NCBI RefSeq assembly: GCF_003284585.1 | Contig: NZ_QKRX01000002.1 | Location: forward strand, 124,001 to 188,000 | Reading direction: 5' to 3' | Length of the DNA: 64,000 nt | Origin: Nitrincola tibetensis | GTDB taxonomy: Bacteria > Pseudomonadota > Gammaproteobacteria > Pseudomonadales > Balneatricaceae | Program-made: the position numbers and the translations under genes | In this document: one piece after another, positions 37,719 to 46,543 of the stretch | How the letters are laid out: each line of letters begins with the position of its first letter | Position numbering within the stretch: position 1 is the first letter of the stretch | Notes under the pieces: model-generated | What the model was told of the DNA's origin: nothing | Seen by the model: only the letters and a program-made list of their open reading frames with translations | Databases searched by the model: none

Positions 37719-38189
37719 ATGCAAAATAGAGTGCCTCTGACACCTAAGCAACAAGAAATCATAGCCACTACACTACGCCAATACTTTGGTAGAGAAAGTC
37801 GCATTTTGTTGTTTGGTTCTCGTGTTGAGGTTGATGCGCGTGGTGGTGATATTGACATCTACATGCGAAACCAATACGCACATGATTATCCAGAAGAACC
37901 TGAAATACAGGTCAGCTTTTTGAATAAAGCTTTTGGTTTGGGTGAACGCATTTTAGTAATTTTAAAGTCTGTAAGTGTGTTTGCTGAGCGGTTACTTAAA
38001 GTAAGCTGCAAGAGAGCGAAGGGGTATCCTGTATATCTATTGACTACACCACAAAATCACTTAAACTGTGTATTAAATAGATATACAGGATGGTGTTATG
38101 GCTACAAAAACAGCTCCAATCAACATGCGGGTACTGCCATCGGTAAGAGATATTATCGATGCTGCAGCAAGCTTGAAAAAAGTGGATAG
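37719..38189 (+). pseudogene. Truncated or frameshifted nucleotidyltransferase
   Basis: The first 60 or so residues are a normal minimal nucleotidyltransferase: LTPKQQEIIATTLRQYFG, LLFGSRVEVDARGGDIDIYM with the GSR and DID motifs intact. Beyond roughly residue 90 the frame no longer resembles the family, becomes cysteine- and tyrosine-rich, and reads through the tacAT operator and the first 90 bases of tacA. The gene therefore looks frameshifted or truncated near 38000 when the toxin-antitoxin module arrived. An alternative is a short functional protein ending in this unusual tail. Confidence 0.5.
38026..38091. promoter_or_regulatory. tacAT promoter with 16-bp perfect inverted repeat
   Basis: ATCCTGTATATCTATT (38026-38041) and AATAGATATACAGGAT (38076-38091) are perfect reverse complements 34 bp apart. 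Between them lie TTGACT (38040-38045) and a weak TAAACT. The repeat ends seven bases before the tacA ATG, where the TacA ribbon-helix-helix domain would bind for autorepression. Confidence 0.75.
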
Positions 38190-38364
38190 AACTGTGTTCA
38201 TTCAACAAGCGGCACTCAATGAAGCACATAATGTACTCGCCGAACAGCGGGATTTTGTTCTTGAAGCAAAAGCCTTTGAGGCATTCGATCTCGAACTTCG
38301 TGCAGAACCTCAGACTCTTGAAGGTATGACAGATCTCTTTAATAGGAAAGCACCTTGGGAATAA
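38098..38364 (+). CDS. tacA: TacA-type antitoxin (DUF1778, ribbon-helix-helix)
   Basis: An 88-residue antitoxin. The N-terminal ribbon-helix-helix part (APINMRVLPSVRDIIDAAASLKKVDRTVFIQQAALNEA) matches DUF1778 proteins. The C-terminal tail (FEAFDLELRAEPQTLEGMTDLFNRKAPWE) is the toxin-neutralising segment that ends in the usual F-x(3)-PW. It overlaps the toxin gene by 10 bases. AGGA at 38087-38090 serves the ATG and lies inside the right arm of the operator. Confidence 0.9.
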   Translation: MATKTAPINMRVLPSVRDIIDAAASLKKVDRTVFIQQAALNEAHNVLAEQRDFVLEAKAFEAFDLELRAEPQTLEGMTDLFNRKAPWE

Positions 38365-38852
38365 GTGCACCAACACTACTGACTGATGAGCATCAGCTCG
38401 ATCCGTTTCAATGTGGAATTGAAGAGCTAGATACCTGGTTAAGCAAGCAAGCCTTGAAGAGTCAAAGGCGGGGAACCGCGAGGGTATACGTGGTCAATGA
38501 TACGACGACTGGCCAAGTCATTGGTTACTATGCAATTGCCATGGGCTCAGTATCAAGAGAGCAAGCATTCAGCTCGCTAATAAGAAATAGCCCTGACCCC
38601 ATCCCAATGGTTATATTGGCTAGACTTGGAGTTGATAGCGCATATCACGGTCGAGGCATTGCTGCGGGTCTTTTAAAAGATTGCATATTGCGCTCTGTAC
38701 AAGCAATGAACGCAGTAGGAGGTGCTGGTATTTTGGTTCATGCTATCGATCACAGTGCGCAGATGTTCTACAAAAAATTTGGCTTCAAAGAATCAGCATT
38801 TGATCCTCTTGTATTGATGGCACGGATTTGCGATATCGAGAAAACATTATAG
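38355..38852 (+). CDS. tacT: TacT-type GNAT toxin
   Basis: A 165-residue acetyltransferase toxin that by family knowledge acetylates aminoacyl-tRNA and stops translation. The acetyl-CoA loop is YHGRGIAAGLL, preceded by ILARLGVD, and the catalytic tyrosine is in MFYKKFGF. The start is TTG 38355 with AGGAAAG upstream, inside the tacA end; the N-terminal ISAPTLLTDEHQLDPFQCG is normal for the family. All key residues are present, so the module looks active. It interrupts a polysaccharide gene region. Confidence 0.9.
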   Translation: MGISAPTLLTDEHQLDPFQCGIEELDTWLSKQALKSQRRGTARVYVVNDTTTGQVIGYYAIAMGSVSREQAFSSLIRNSPDPIPMVILARLGVDSAYHGRGIAAGLLKDCILRSVQAMNAVGGAGILVHAIDHSAQMFYKKFGFKESAFDPLVLMARICDIEKTL

Positions 38853-38897
38853 CTTGCTGACTTTTGCGGCACACTTTTAAGGCTGGGGAGGATGATC

Positions 38898-38942
38898 ATG
38901 AGTTTATTATTGTTCGCTGTAGGTGTTTTCTGTACTGACTAA
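38898..38942 (+). CDS. Possible 14-codon leader peptide
   Basis: ATG 38898 follows GGGGAGG (38885-38891) at ideal spacing and reads MSLLLFAVGVFCTD to TAA, 35 bp before the KpsC-like gene. The strong ribosome binding site is the only support. It may be a leader peptide or a chance match. Confidence 0.25.
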   Translation: MSLLLFAVGVFCTD

Positions 38943-38976
38943 GCCCACTTTGCTGTCATAGCAAGGTTTTGCTAAA

Positions 38977-40053
38977 GTGATCGCCAAACTATTAATCAGG
39001 CTATGTATTTTGACGCCCTTTGATTTTTCACAGCCAGTTACCCTCGTCGGCTTTTCTCGTTGGAAACGAGGTTTTCTTCCTAATTTCTTCGACGCAGGTC
39101 TTCAGTTACGGTTTATCGATCGCCTGGAGTTGAATTTGGTGAACGCAGGTGATCAGTTTGTCATCTGGTCGAATCGAGTGACACCCGAGTTAGAGCAAGC
39201 CTTGCATCTGCGCGGTGCAAGGTTATGGCGAATGGAAGATGGTTTTGTACGCTCTGTCGGCTTGGGTGTTGATTTGGTTGAGCCTTTATCCTTGGTGCTA
39301 GACTCCAAAGGGATTTACTATGATTCAACTCAGAGTTCGGATTTAGAATGCCTTTTGAATGAGGCTCAGATGGATTCTGCATTGCTAACAAAGGCTGCCC
39401 AAGTATCTGAGCGATTGATCAGCTTAGGCATTTCAAAATACAATGTGGGTCTTCCAAAGGCATTAGATCTTCCTAAAAACAGGAGGGTTATTTTAGTGCC
39501 TGGGCAGGTTGAGACGGATGCTTCAATTCGATTGGGCAGTCCACAGGTTAAAACAAACCTTGAGTTGCTGCAGCGCGTAAGGTCACACTGCCCCGAGGCG
39601 TTTATTATTTATAAGCCTCATCCAGATGTTGTTGGGGGTGGGCGCGTAGGTGAAGTGAACGACGTTGATGCCAGTGCGTTTTGTGATTTGCAGGTCACGG
39701 ATATTGGGATGCCAGCCCTTTTGTCCCAAGTCGATGAGGTACACACCATCACTTCATTAACGGGCTTTGAAGCCTTAATTCGCCAGATCCCAGTGGTGAC
39801 CTATGGGTTGCCTTTTTATGCGGGATGGGGGTTAACGCAGGATCATTTTGTTTCCGAACGAAGAACAGCTCGACGTTCATTGCATGAATTAATAGCCGCA
39901 ACGCTAATTTTATACCCCATCTATGTTTTACAGGGTAAAAAGGGCAGAGTTGAGGTTGAGTGTGCGCTAGAGGAGCTGGCTCGACAGAAGATGCAAAGCT
40001 TGCGTCCAACATTAAAAACACGTCTTTATCGATTGATTAGAAAAAGAATTTAG
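38977..40053 (+). CDS. KpsC/KpsS-like Kdo transferase (capsule synthesis family)
   Basis: A 358-residue protein of the capsule-synthesis family (RMEDGFVRSVGLGVDL; GIYYDS; ILVPGQVETDASIRLGS; FIIYKPHPDVVGG; ITSLTGFEALIRQIPVVTYGLPFYAGWGLT). Full KpsC proteins hold two such transferase units in about 670 residues; this is one complete unit. Family members add Kdo to a lipid to prime capsule or glycolipid synthesis in the cytoplasm. It starts with GTG 38977. The next gene makes Kdo-8-phosphate, which supports a Kdo-linked role. Confidence 0.87.
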   Translation: MIAKLLIRLCILTPFDFSQPVTLVGFSRWKRGFLPNFFDAGLQLRFIDRLELNLVNAGDQFVIWSNRVTPELEQALHLRGARLWRMEDGFVRSVGLGVDLVEPLSLVLDSKGIYYDSTQSSDLECLLNEAQMDSALLTKAAQVSERLISLGISKYNVGLPKALDLPKNRRVILVPGQVETDASIRLGSPQVKTNLELLQRVRSHCPEAFIIYKPHPDVVGGGRVGEVNDVDASAFCDLQVTDIGMPALLSQVDEVHTITSLTGFEALIRQIPVVTYGLPFYAGWGLTQDHFVSERRTARRSLHELIAATLILYPIYVLQGKKGRVEVECALEELARQKMQSLRPTLKTRLYRLIRKRI

Positions 40054-40929
<876 letters not shown>

Positions 40930-41249
40930 TAAAAAAGAGAGAGGTTAACCCAGCATCCTTGCTTGTTTTCCTCTCATAACCGACTTCCTTTTCGGTGAGC
41001 GCTCATACCTAGGACGTTAGGAGAAGGCGAGCACTACTTGTTTTTCTGATTTGCTTCGGGCACTTTAGCGTCTATTTTGCTCGAACGCGCATAGTATACT
41101 TAGCTTTTATGTTGATGTAAATAAATTCAAATGAACGTTTGATTTAATGACTTGTTTTTACCCTTGCCCGTCCTATCCGACAGATAAGGATATGGTTGTT
41201 AAGAAGACTTGATAGTCGTTTAATTGAAGTCCACAACGGAAAAATAATA
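40930..41249. other. Intergenic region, nothing firm
   Basis: This 320-bp spacer contains a GAGAGG/CCTCTC stem without a T-run (40941-40976), a CGGTGAGCGCTCAT segment, and AT-rich sequence with a TAGTATACT -10-like element near 41092 that may drive the EamA gene. I see no gene in it. Confidence 0.4.
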
Positions 41250-42155
41250 ATGATTCAAGCCCTTCAGAATTTTTTCTCATCGCCAAAGTTAATCCGTGCG
41301 GCACCTTGGGTGTTTGTTGTGTTGTGGAGCACAGGCTTTATTGGAGCAAAATACGGATTGCCCTACAGTGAACCCTTTTCTTTTCTTGCTTGGCGCATGC
41401 TGTTTAATCTTTTGTGTTTTTTGCTATTGCTGAAAATGTTTTCGATTCAATTACCACGAAGTCTGAGTCTGTGGCGACAACAACTGTTGGCAGGTGCATT
41501 GATTCATGGTGCTTACTTAGGCGGTGTTTTTTCAGCAATAGAGTTGGGCATGCCTGCGGGTTTAACAGCGCTTTTGGTTGGCTTGCAACCTTTGTTGACC
41601 GGCGTTCTTGTGTTCGTAATTTGGAAGCAGCAACTGAGCTTTCGCCAGTGGCTAGGCCTATTTTTGGGGCTTATCGGTGTAGTGTTGGTATTGCAGCAGA
41701 CTTCCGGTATGGACTTGGAGCAAATCAGCATTACTTGGGTTGGACTTTTGTGGGTCTTACTGGCTTTAGTGGGGATTACACTAGGGACGCTTTATCAGAA
41801 GAAGGTATGCGAACCTCAACCTCTTTTAGCGGCTTCTTTTATTCAATATGCGGGATGTTTTGGACTCATGCTTCTGGGTGTATGGATTAAGGGAGAAGGG
41901 GCTGTTGAGTGGCATCGAGATTTTATTTTAGCGCTTGCGTGGTCCGTGTTGGTCTTATCAGTTGGTGCGATCTTACTGTTATTGCTGATGATTCGAGCAG
42001 GTGAGTCGACGCGAACAGCCAGTTATTTTTATCTTGTGCCGCCATTGACCGCCTTAGAGGCATGGGTATTGTTTGATGAGCGGATGACGCTATTGGCCTT
42101 GGTGGGTATGGTGATGACGGTGTTTGGTGTCTACTGGGCGAATAGAGTGCGTTAG
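41250..42155 (+). CDS. EamA-family (DMT) transporter
   Basis: A 301-residue integral membrane protein with about ten hydrophobic helices and two EamA units, including WSTGFIGAKYGLPYSEPFSFLAWRM at the start, GMPAGLTALLVGLQPLLTGVLV, and the mirrored second half ending PPLTALEAWVLFDERM. Members export amino acids or other metabolites. I start at ATG 41250 rather than an upstream in-frame start at 41196 because the N-terminus then fits the family. It lies 19 bp before the MFS gene, in one operon. Confidence 0.88.
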   Translation: MIQALQNFFSSPKLIRAAPWVFVVLWSTGFIGAKYGLPYSEPFSFLAWRMLFNLLCFLLLLKMFSIQLPRSLSLWRQQLLAGALIHGAYLGGVFSAIELGMPAGLTALLVGLQPLLTGVLVFVIWKQQLSFRQWLGLFLGLIGVVLVLQQTSGMDLEQISITWVGLLWVLLALVGITLGTLYQKKVCEPQPLLAASFIQYAGCFGLMLLGVWIKGEGAVEWHRDFILALAWSVLVLSVGAILLLLLMIRAGESTRTASYFYLVPPLTALEAWVLFDERMTLLALVGMVMTVFGVYWANRVR

Positions 42156-42173
42156 GACTTGACTGGGGTGACG

Positions 42174-43397
42174 ATGAAAATGACAAAATCCAATCTTAAT
42201 CCTTGGTGGGTAGTGTTTGCCGGGGGCTTGGTTCTGGCCTACAGCATGGGAGTACGCTTATCCTTAGGGCTTCTGGTGCCAGACATTAGCCTTAACTTAG
42301 GTATCTCTGTTTCGGACTTGTCGTTTAGCTTTGCAATGCAGAATCTGCTTTGGGGCGCTGTATCTCCCGTTGCAGGTGCTTTAGCGGAGCGCTATGGAAC
42401 GGCTAAAATTCTACTGGCTGGCGCACTGCTGTATGCCGCTGGCTTAGTGGTGGCCGCATTAGCGGCCAGTAGTACGATGTTCTTTGTCGGCAATGCTATG
42501 TTGATTGGCATTGGTACGGGAGCCACGACTTTCCCGATCGTTCTCGCCGCCGTCGGTAAACGTTTTCCGGCACATAAACGAACTTTGGCCTTGGGCATCG
42601 CCAGTGCAGGCGGTTCGTTAGGGCAGTTTTTATATGCTATTTTTTTGGGCTATCTTGCGCCTTCACAAGGTTGGGTCAGTACCTTTTTAGTCTTCGCTGC
42701 AACCACGCTGTTGATCTTAGGGTTGATCGGCTTATTGCGTGATGGCGTGCGTCCTGCTCGGCAGGCCCATGACGCACCACTGCGAATATTTGATTGGCAG
42801 GCAATTGCGCAAGCAATGAAGTCACGTGAATATCAACTGCTCAGTCTTGGTTTTTTTGTTTGCGGCTTTCATATTGCCTTTATTACCGTGCACATGTCGG
42901 GCTTGGTTGCCTATTGCGGGTTATTGCCGAGCGTCGCATCCGACTCCCTGGCCATAATCGGTTTGATGAATATTGTGGGTGTGATTTTAATTGGATGGGC
43001 GGGGGATCGTTGGCATAAGCCAGGTCTGTTGTTCGTGATTTACGCGCTACGAGGCTGCTTAATTTTAATGCTGTTAACCCAGCCGATTACCGATCAGCTT
43101 TTGTATCTTTTCTCAGGAATTATGGGGATGTTGTGGTTATCGACTGTTCCTTTAACCAGCGGCGCGGTGGCGCATCTATTTGGGACTAAGAACTTGGCAT
43201 CACTATTTGGTATTGTGATGTTTAGTCATCAAATTGGCGCGTTTTTTGGCAGTTGGTGGGCGGGCCTGACATTTGAGTGGTATGGTTCGTACGACGTTGC
43301 TCTGATCGCAAGCGCGTTGTTAGCTTTTCTTGCTGCGGCTGTTCATTTGCCGATGACCCCCAAGCGCATGCAGCAATTATCTTACAGAGAAGCCTAA
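42174..43397 (+). CDS. Major facilitator superfamily transporter
   Basis: A 407-residue MFS protein with about twelve membrane helices. The first half has SLGLLVPDISLNLGIS, LLWGAVSPVAGALAERYGTAKILLAG (motif A region) and GIGTGATTFPIVLAAVGKRFP; the second half FHIAFITVHMSGLVAYCGL and GWAGDRWHKPGLL. It resembles oxalate/formate-antiporter-type or monocarboxylate MFS proteins. GGGG precedes ATG 42174; TTG 42159 is a weaker start. Its last 108 bp are duplicated after the hipBA module. Its place next to the TRAP and mhp region might mean a role in aromatic acid transport, but this is inference. Confidence 0.88.
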   Translation: MKMTKSNLNPWWVVFAGGLVLAYSMGVRLSLGLLVPDISLNLGISVSDLSFSFAMQNLLWGAVSPVAGALAERYGTAKILLAGALLYAAGLVVAALAASSTMFFVGNAMLIGIGTGATTFPIVLAAVGKRFPAHKRTLALGIASAGGSLGQFLYAIFLGYLAPSQGWVSTFLVFAATTLLILGLIGLLRDGVRPARQAHDAPLRIFDWQAIAQAMKSREYQLLSLGFFVCGFHIAFITVHMSGLVAYCGLLPSVASDSLAIIGLMNIVGVILIGWAGDRWHKPGLLFVIYALRGCLILMLLTQPITDQLLYLFSGIMGMLWLSTVPLTSGAVAHLFGTKNLASLFGIVMFSHQIGAFFGSWWAGLTFEWYGSYDVALIASALLAFLAAAVHLPMTPKRMQQLSYREA

Positions 43398-43398
43398 T
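43291..43398 (+). repeat. 108-bp direct repeat, copy A (3' end of MFS gene)
   Basis: It encodes the last 35 residues and stop of the MFS gene. It matches 44931-45038 at 104 of 108 bases. All four differences fall at third codon positions and are silent (atc/att, ttg/tta and two gct/gcc). Confidence 0.92.
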
Positions 43399-43476
43399 CC
43401 CGTATTCTGTTGGGTGTGATTATCTGGGCTAGAAATGTTTGATTAGCTGACAAACATAAGAAAAAAGACTAAAATG

Positions 43477-43512
43477 CTTTACAATATCGAATTAAATTAT
43501 TTATTTGTAAAG
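43477..43512. promoter_or_regulatory. Putative hipB operator
   Basis: CTTTACAA (43477-43484) and TTGTAAAG (43505-43512) are perfect inverted repeats 20 bp apart, ending 15 bp before the preferred hipB ATG at 43528. The position suits autorepression by the HipB helix-turn-helix. Confidence 0.5.
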
Positions 43513-43527
43513 TATTTTGGTCATTTT

Positions 43528-43767
43528 ATGGATTATTTGGAGCTTGGCCAGCAGATTGCTCGCTTAAGAAAGAATAAAAAGCTGACCCAGCAGGCACTTG
43601 CCGATTATGCTGGAATTTCACGAGCGACTCTCAATGCGCTTGAAAATGGCCGGGTGGGGGATGTAGGTACGCGTAAGCTACTTAAAATTATCGATTTGTT
43701 GGGGTATGAAATTCGCCTTCGAGAAAAGTCTTCGTTTCCAACATTTGAGGAGTTAAGGGATGGATGA
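43528..43767 (+). CDS. hipB: HipB-type antitoxin (helix-turn-helix)
   Basis: A 79-residue XRE-type DNA-binding protein: LELGQQIARLRKNKKLTQQALADYAGISRATLNALENGRVGDVGTRKLLKIID covers a whole helix-turn-helix. It is the antitoxin and autorepressor of the kinase encoded next, whose start overlaps its end by eight bases. I prefer ATG 43528 because a matching inverted repeat lies just upstream; ATG 43474 would place that repeat inside the gene and add a hydrophobic extension foreign to the family. Confidence 0.85.
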   Translation: MDYLELGQQIARLRKNKKLTQQALADYAGISRATLNALENGRVGDVGTRKLLKIIDLLGYEIRLREKSSFPTFEELRDG

Positions 43768-44926
43768 CGGTTTGAAGGTGTGTGTTTCCAGTCGAATGAC
43801 AGGGCGTTTAGTCCGAGAGCATAAACAATTCATCTTTAATTACAATGCGAATGCTCAAGCAGATGATGCTGTATCCCTGACGATGCCTGTTCGTCACGCG
43901 AGCTATACACATCACCAACTCCATCCTATCTTTGAGATGCACCTGCCCGAGGGTTACTTAAGATCCGTTATTCAAAAACACTTTAGCAAGCTGACCGAAA
44001 CCGATGATTTTGGTTTACTCAAGCTTTTAGCGATGAATATCCATGGCCGATTAAACTACAGGGAGAATGTTGCTTTTCAGGCGGATGGCGATCAGCCACT
44101 GACATTAGATCAGCTTCTTCATCCCGAAGATGGCCAGCTGTTTAATGAGCTTGTCAGTCGCTTTGCACTTAGATCGCCTTTAAGTGGTGTACAGCCTAAA
44201 GTGTTGGCTCAGATTCAAAATAAAGCCACTCTATCTGTAGATGATTACATCGTAAAAGCGTGGGGTGCTGAGTATCCGCAACTTGCCCTTAATGAGTATT
44301 ATTGTATGCAAGCGGTACAGCTTTCTGGGATACCGGTACCGGAGTTTTATCTGTCGGATGATGATGCGTTGTTCATTATGAAGCGTTTCGATTTGAACGC
44401 AGACGGACCGCATCCTGGTTTTGAGGATATGTGCGTTTTGCAGGCAAAACATCGAGACGATAAGTACAGTGGTAGTTATGAGCAAGTTGTAAAAACGATT
44501 AAGCTTTTTACATCGCCTGCTTTCAAGCAGGCTTCTCTTGTACAATTTTATAAAATGATCGTGTTGAACACGCGCCTTCAAAATGGAGATGCTCATCTTA
44601 AAAACTTTGGCCTGATGTATGATTCTGTTGATACTGTCCGTTTAGCTCCCGCGTACGACGTTGTCAGTACCACCTGTTATATCAAACACGACATTGCAGC
44701 ACTTACCTTAATGGGGAGTAAAAAGTGGTGGGGGCGCAAGCATCTAGTTGAATTTGGTATCAATGCGTGTGAGTTGACGCTCAGACAAGCAGAAAAGCAT
44801 TATGACGAATGTTTGGCTGCGCTCAATCAGACGGCGCTCATGATTCAAGAAAGGCTTGATCAGGAGCTCCATGATGATAAAAAGCAGGTGCTTAGTCATT
44901 TACTGACCAGAATGACAGAGTGTTGA
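43760..44926 (+). CDS. hipA: HipA-type Ser/Thr kinase toxin
   Basis: A 388-residue kinase with both HipA domains: the N-terminal couple-HipA part (MTGRLVREHKQFIFNYN; IFEMHLPEGYL), the glycine/serine loop SGVQPKVL, the ATP lysine in DYIVKAWG, the catalytic loop NGDAHLKNFGLMY and the metal motif APAYDVVS. HipA kinases phosphorylate glutamyl-tRNA synthetase or related targets and induce dormancy. It is complete and probably active. The module sits between two copies of the MFS gene 3' end, which marks it as an insertion; no recombinase accompanies it. Confidence 0.92.
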   Translation: MDDGLKVCVSSRMTGRLVREHKQFIFNYNANAQADDAVSLTMPVRHASYTHHQLHPIFEMHLPEGYLRSVIQKHFSKLTETDDFGLLKLLAMNIHGRLNYRENVAFQADGDQPLTLDQLLHPEDGQLFNELVSRFALRSPLSGVQPKVLAQIQNKATLSVDDYIVKAWGAEYPQLALNEYYCMQAVQLSGIPVPEFYLSDDDALFIMKRFDLNADGPHPGFEDMCVLQAKHRDDKYSGSYEQVVKTIKLFTSPAFKQASLVQFYKMIVLNTRLQNGDAHLKNFGLMYDSVDTVRLAPAYDVVSTTCYIKHDIAALTLMGSKKWWGRKHLVEFGINACELTLRQAEKHYDECLAALNQTALMIQERLDQELHDDKKQVLSHLLTRMTEC

Positions 44927-44930
44927 GTTG

Positions 44931-45038
44931 ACGACGTTGCTCTGATTGCAAGCGCGTTATTAGCTTTTCTTGCCGCGGCCGTTCATTTGCCGATGACCCC
45001 CAAGCGCATGCAGCAATTATCTTACAGAGAAGCCTAAT
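44931..45038 (+). repeat. 108-bp direct repeat, copy B (orphan MFS gene 3' end)
   Basis: It begins four bases after the hipA stop and repeats the last 108 bp of the MFS gene, including its stop codon, but no longer belongs to an open gene. Only four silent differences separate it from copy A at 43291-43398. It ends six bases before the GTGCAC-type operator at 45045. Confidence 0.92.
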
Positions 45039-45044
45039 GTTGGC

Positions 45045-45061
45045 GGTGCACCTAGTGCACT
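45045..45061. promoter_or_regulatory. MhpR-like operator upstream of TRAP genes
   Basis: GGTGCACCTAGTGCACT has the core GTGCAC-N3-GTGCAC, the same spacing as the site between mhpR and mhpA at 50164-50180. It lies 277 bp upstream of the TRAP binding protein gene. The rest of 45039-45337 holds no gene I can support. Confidence 0.6.
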
Positions 45062-45337
45062 TGAGGTTAGTTTTTGATTGCGTGCCCATCTCTCTATTCC
45101 TAGACTTACGCCGTTACTTACAAAAGCGTGCGATTAAAATAATCATAAGACACATGGCTTAAACATCGATTGAGGTTGTCACCGGACTGGGTGGAAGGTG
45201 GTTCAGTTGTATGTGCAAGACATGGGTCATAGCATAAATGATGTGCCTCTAATTTTAGTATCTGTATACCTAAGCTATCTAAAATGGATACGGGTATCAG
45301 GATAATCGGCATGTCAAAAAAACAATAGGATAATAAA

Positions 45338-46465
45338 ATGACTATGCGTAAATCATTTAGGAGAGTGGCGCTTGCCGCCACACTCATGGGTGCTATTTTT
45401 TCACAAACCTCTCTCGCTCAGCAGCTTCGATTAGCATCTGGGCTGCCGCCGATGCAACCTGCTCATAATCCGCTGTATACCGAATTCCAGAAAATGCTAC
45501 CTGAAATGTCTGATGGGCGTTTAAAAGGGCAGTTGGTGGGAATGGAGGTGGTTAATTTAGCCAATATGCGTACCGCCATTAGCAGTGGGCTGGTACAGGT
45601 TGGACTTTTTCTTCCAGCCTATTTCCCAGCTGATTTACCCAACTTTAACCTAGTGGGTGATTTATCCTTGATGGGAGGCAATCCACACGCAACGGCCGCT
45701 GCCATTACTGAATATATTGTGACTTGCGCAGATTGCCAAGCAGAGCTCAAAGCACTCGGAATCGTGTATACAGGCTCACATGCCAATCCCTACAATTTAC
45801 TGACAACGAAACCAGTAACAGCCGAATCAGACTTGCGTGGTATGCGTATTCGTGTGGCGACACCTCAGCATGCCCGTTGGGTCGAGGCGATGGGAGCGAC
45901 TCCTGTGAGCATGGCGACAGGTGAGGCCTTTGAAGCACTGTCACAAGGAATTATTGAAGGTACAGTGACGTCTTTATCCGATCTCATTTCCTTTAATCTC
46001 CAAGATGTGATTAAGCATGCAACGCTCATTGAAATGGGGACGTTTCATTCCTTAATCGATCATGCCGTACGTCGAGATACTTGGGGCTCGATGTCTCTGG
46101 ATAATCGATCTGCCATTATTAAAGCATCCAATACAACCAGCATGCTCACGACGAGCCGCTGGGTTGAAATGGCGGAGCAATCAAAGCAGATCGCAACTCA
46201 AAAAAGCATCGACCTGCTTGAACCTGCAGAATCCTTTATTCAAGCAACGGCTGACTTTGTCATCGCCGATGTGGACACCGCTGTGTCCTTAGCAGAGACG
46301 CGCTTCGGGGTCACGGGAGCCAAAGCTAAAATTGAGCATTTTCAAGCGCTTGTTGCAAAGTGGGAGACGATTGCAGAATCATTGGAGCATGATCCAATCT
46401 TAATGCAAGACGCTATTCAACGCGAAGTATGGGATTCACAAGATTTGTCTCAATACGGGCTGTAG
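45338..46465 (+). CDS. TRAP transporter substrate-binding protein (DctP type)
   Basis: A 375-residue periplasmic binding protein with a signal peptide (RRVALAATLMGAIFSQTSLA) and AGGA before ATG 45338. Typical TRAP features include LRLASGLPPMQPAHNPLY, LRGMRIRVATPQHARWVEAMGATPVSM with the conserved arginine that binds the substrate carboxylate, and EGTVTSLSDL. It starts a P-Q-M operon. Because these genes lie within the mhp cluster, carry a similar operator upstream, and no mhpT permease is present, the substrate is probably a phenylpropionate-type aromatic acid; this is inference. Confidence 0.9.
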   Translation: MTMRKSFRRVALAATLMGAIFSQTSLAQQLRLASGLPPMQPAHNPLYTEFQKMLPEMSDGRLKGQLVGMEVVNLANMRTAISSGLVQVGLFLPAYFPADLPNFNLVGDLSLMGGNPHATAAAITEYIVTCADCQAELKALGIVYTGSHANPYNLLTTKPVTAESDLRGMRIRVATPQHARWVEAMGATPVSMATGEAFEALSQGIIEGTVTSLSDLISFNLQDVIKHATLIEMGTFHSLIDHAVRRDTWGSMSLDNRSAIIKASNTTSMLTTSRWVEMAEQSKQIATQKSIDLLEPAESFIQATADFVIADVDTAVSLAETRFGVTGAKAKIEHFQALVAKWETIAESLEHDPILMQDAIQREVWDSQDLSQYGL

Positions 46466-46484
46466 CGTCATTGTCTCTAAATGG

Positions 46485-46515
46485 AGCGTGATGCCATAAG
46501 CAGTGGCATCACGCT
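46485..46515 (+). other. Intercistronic hairpin between TRAP P and Q genes
   Basis: A 12-bp perfect stem (AGCGTGATGCCA with TGGCATCACGCT) around TAAGCAG lies 20 bp after the stop at 46465 and has no U-tract. Such hairpins protect or limit readthrough so that the binding protein outnumbers the membrane subunits. Confidence 0.75.
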
Positions 46516-46543
46516 GCGTCACTTTGTATCTAGGGTCGTGGGT

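Noticed and set aside
38044-38376. A 110-codon minus-strand frame opposite tacA
   Set aside because: It is antisense to a well-recognised antitoxin and toxin start and shows no family features.
44231-44596. A 121-codon minus-strand frame inside hipA
   Set aside because: Antisense to conserved kinase motifs; composition is that of a shadow frame.
43398-44930. hipBA as part of an insertion sequence
   Set aside because: No transposase, terminal inverted repeats or short target duplication were seen; the flanking repeat is a gene 3' end.
46481-46543. ATG 46481 as the dctQ start
   Set aside because: It would place the 12-bp intercistronic hairpin inside the gene and add a hydrophilic extension not seen in the family.
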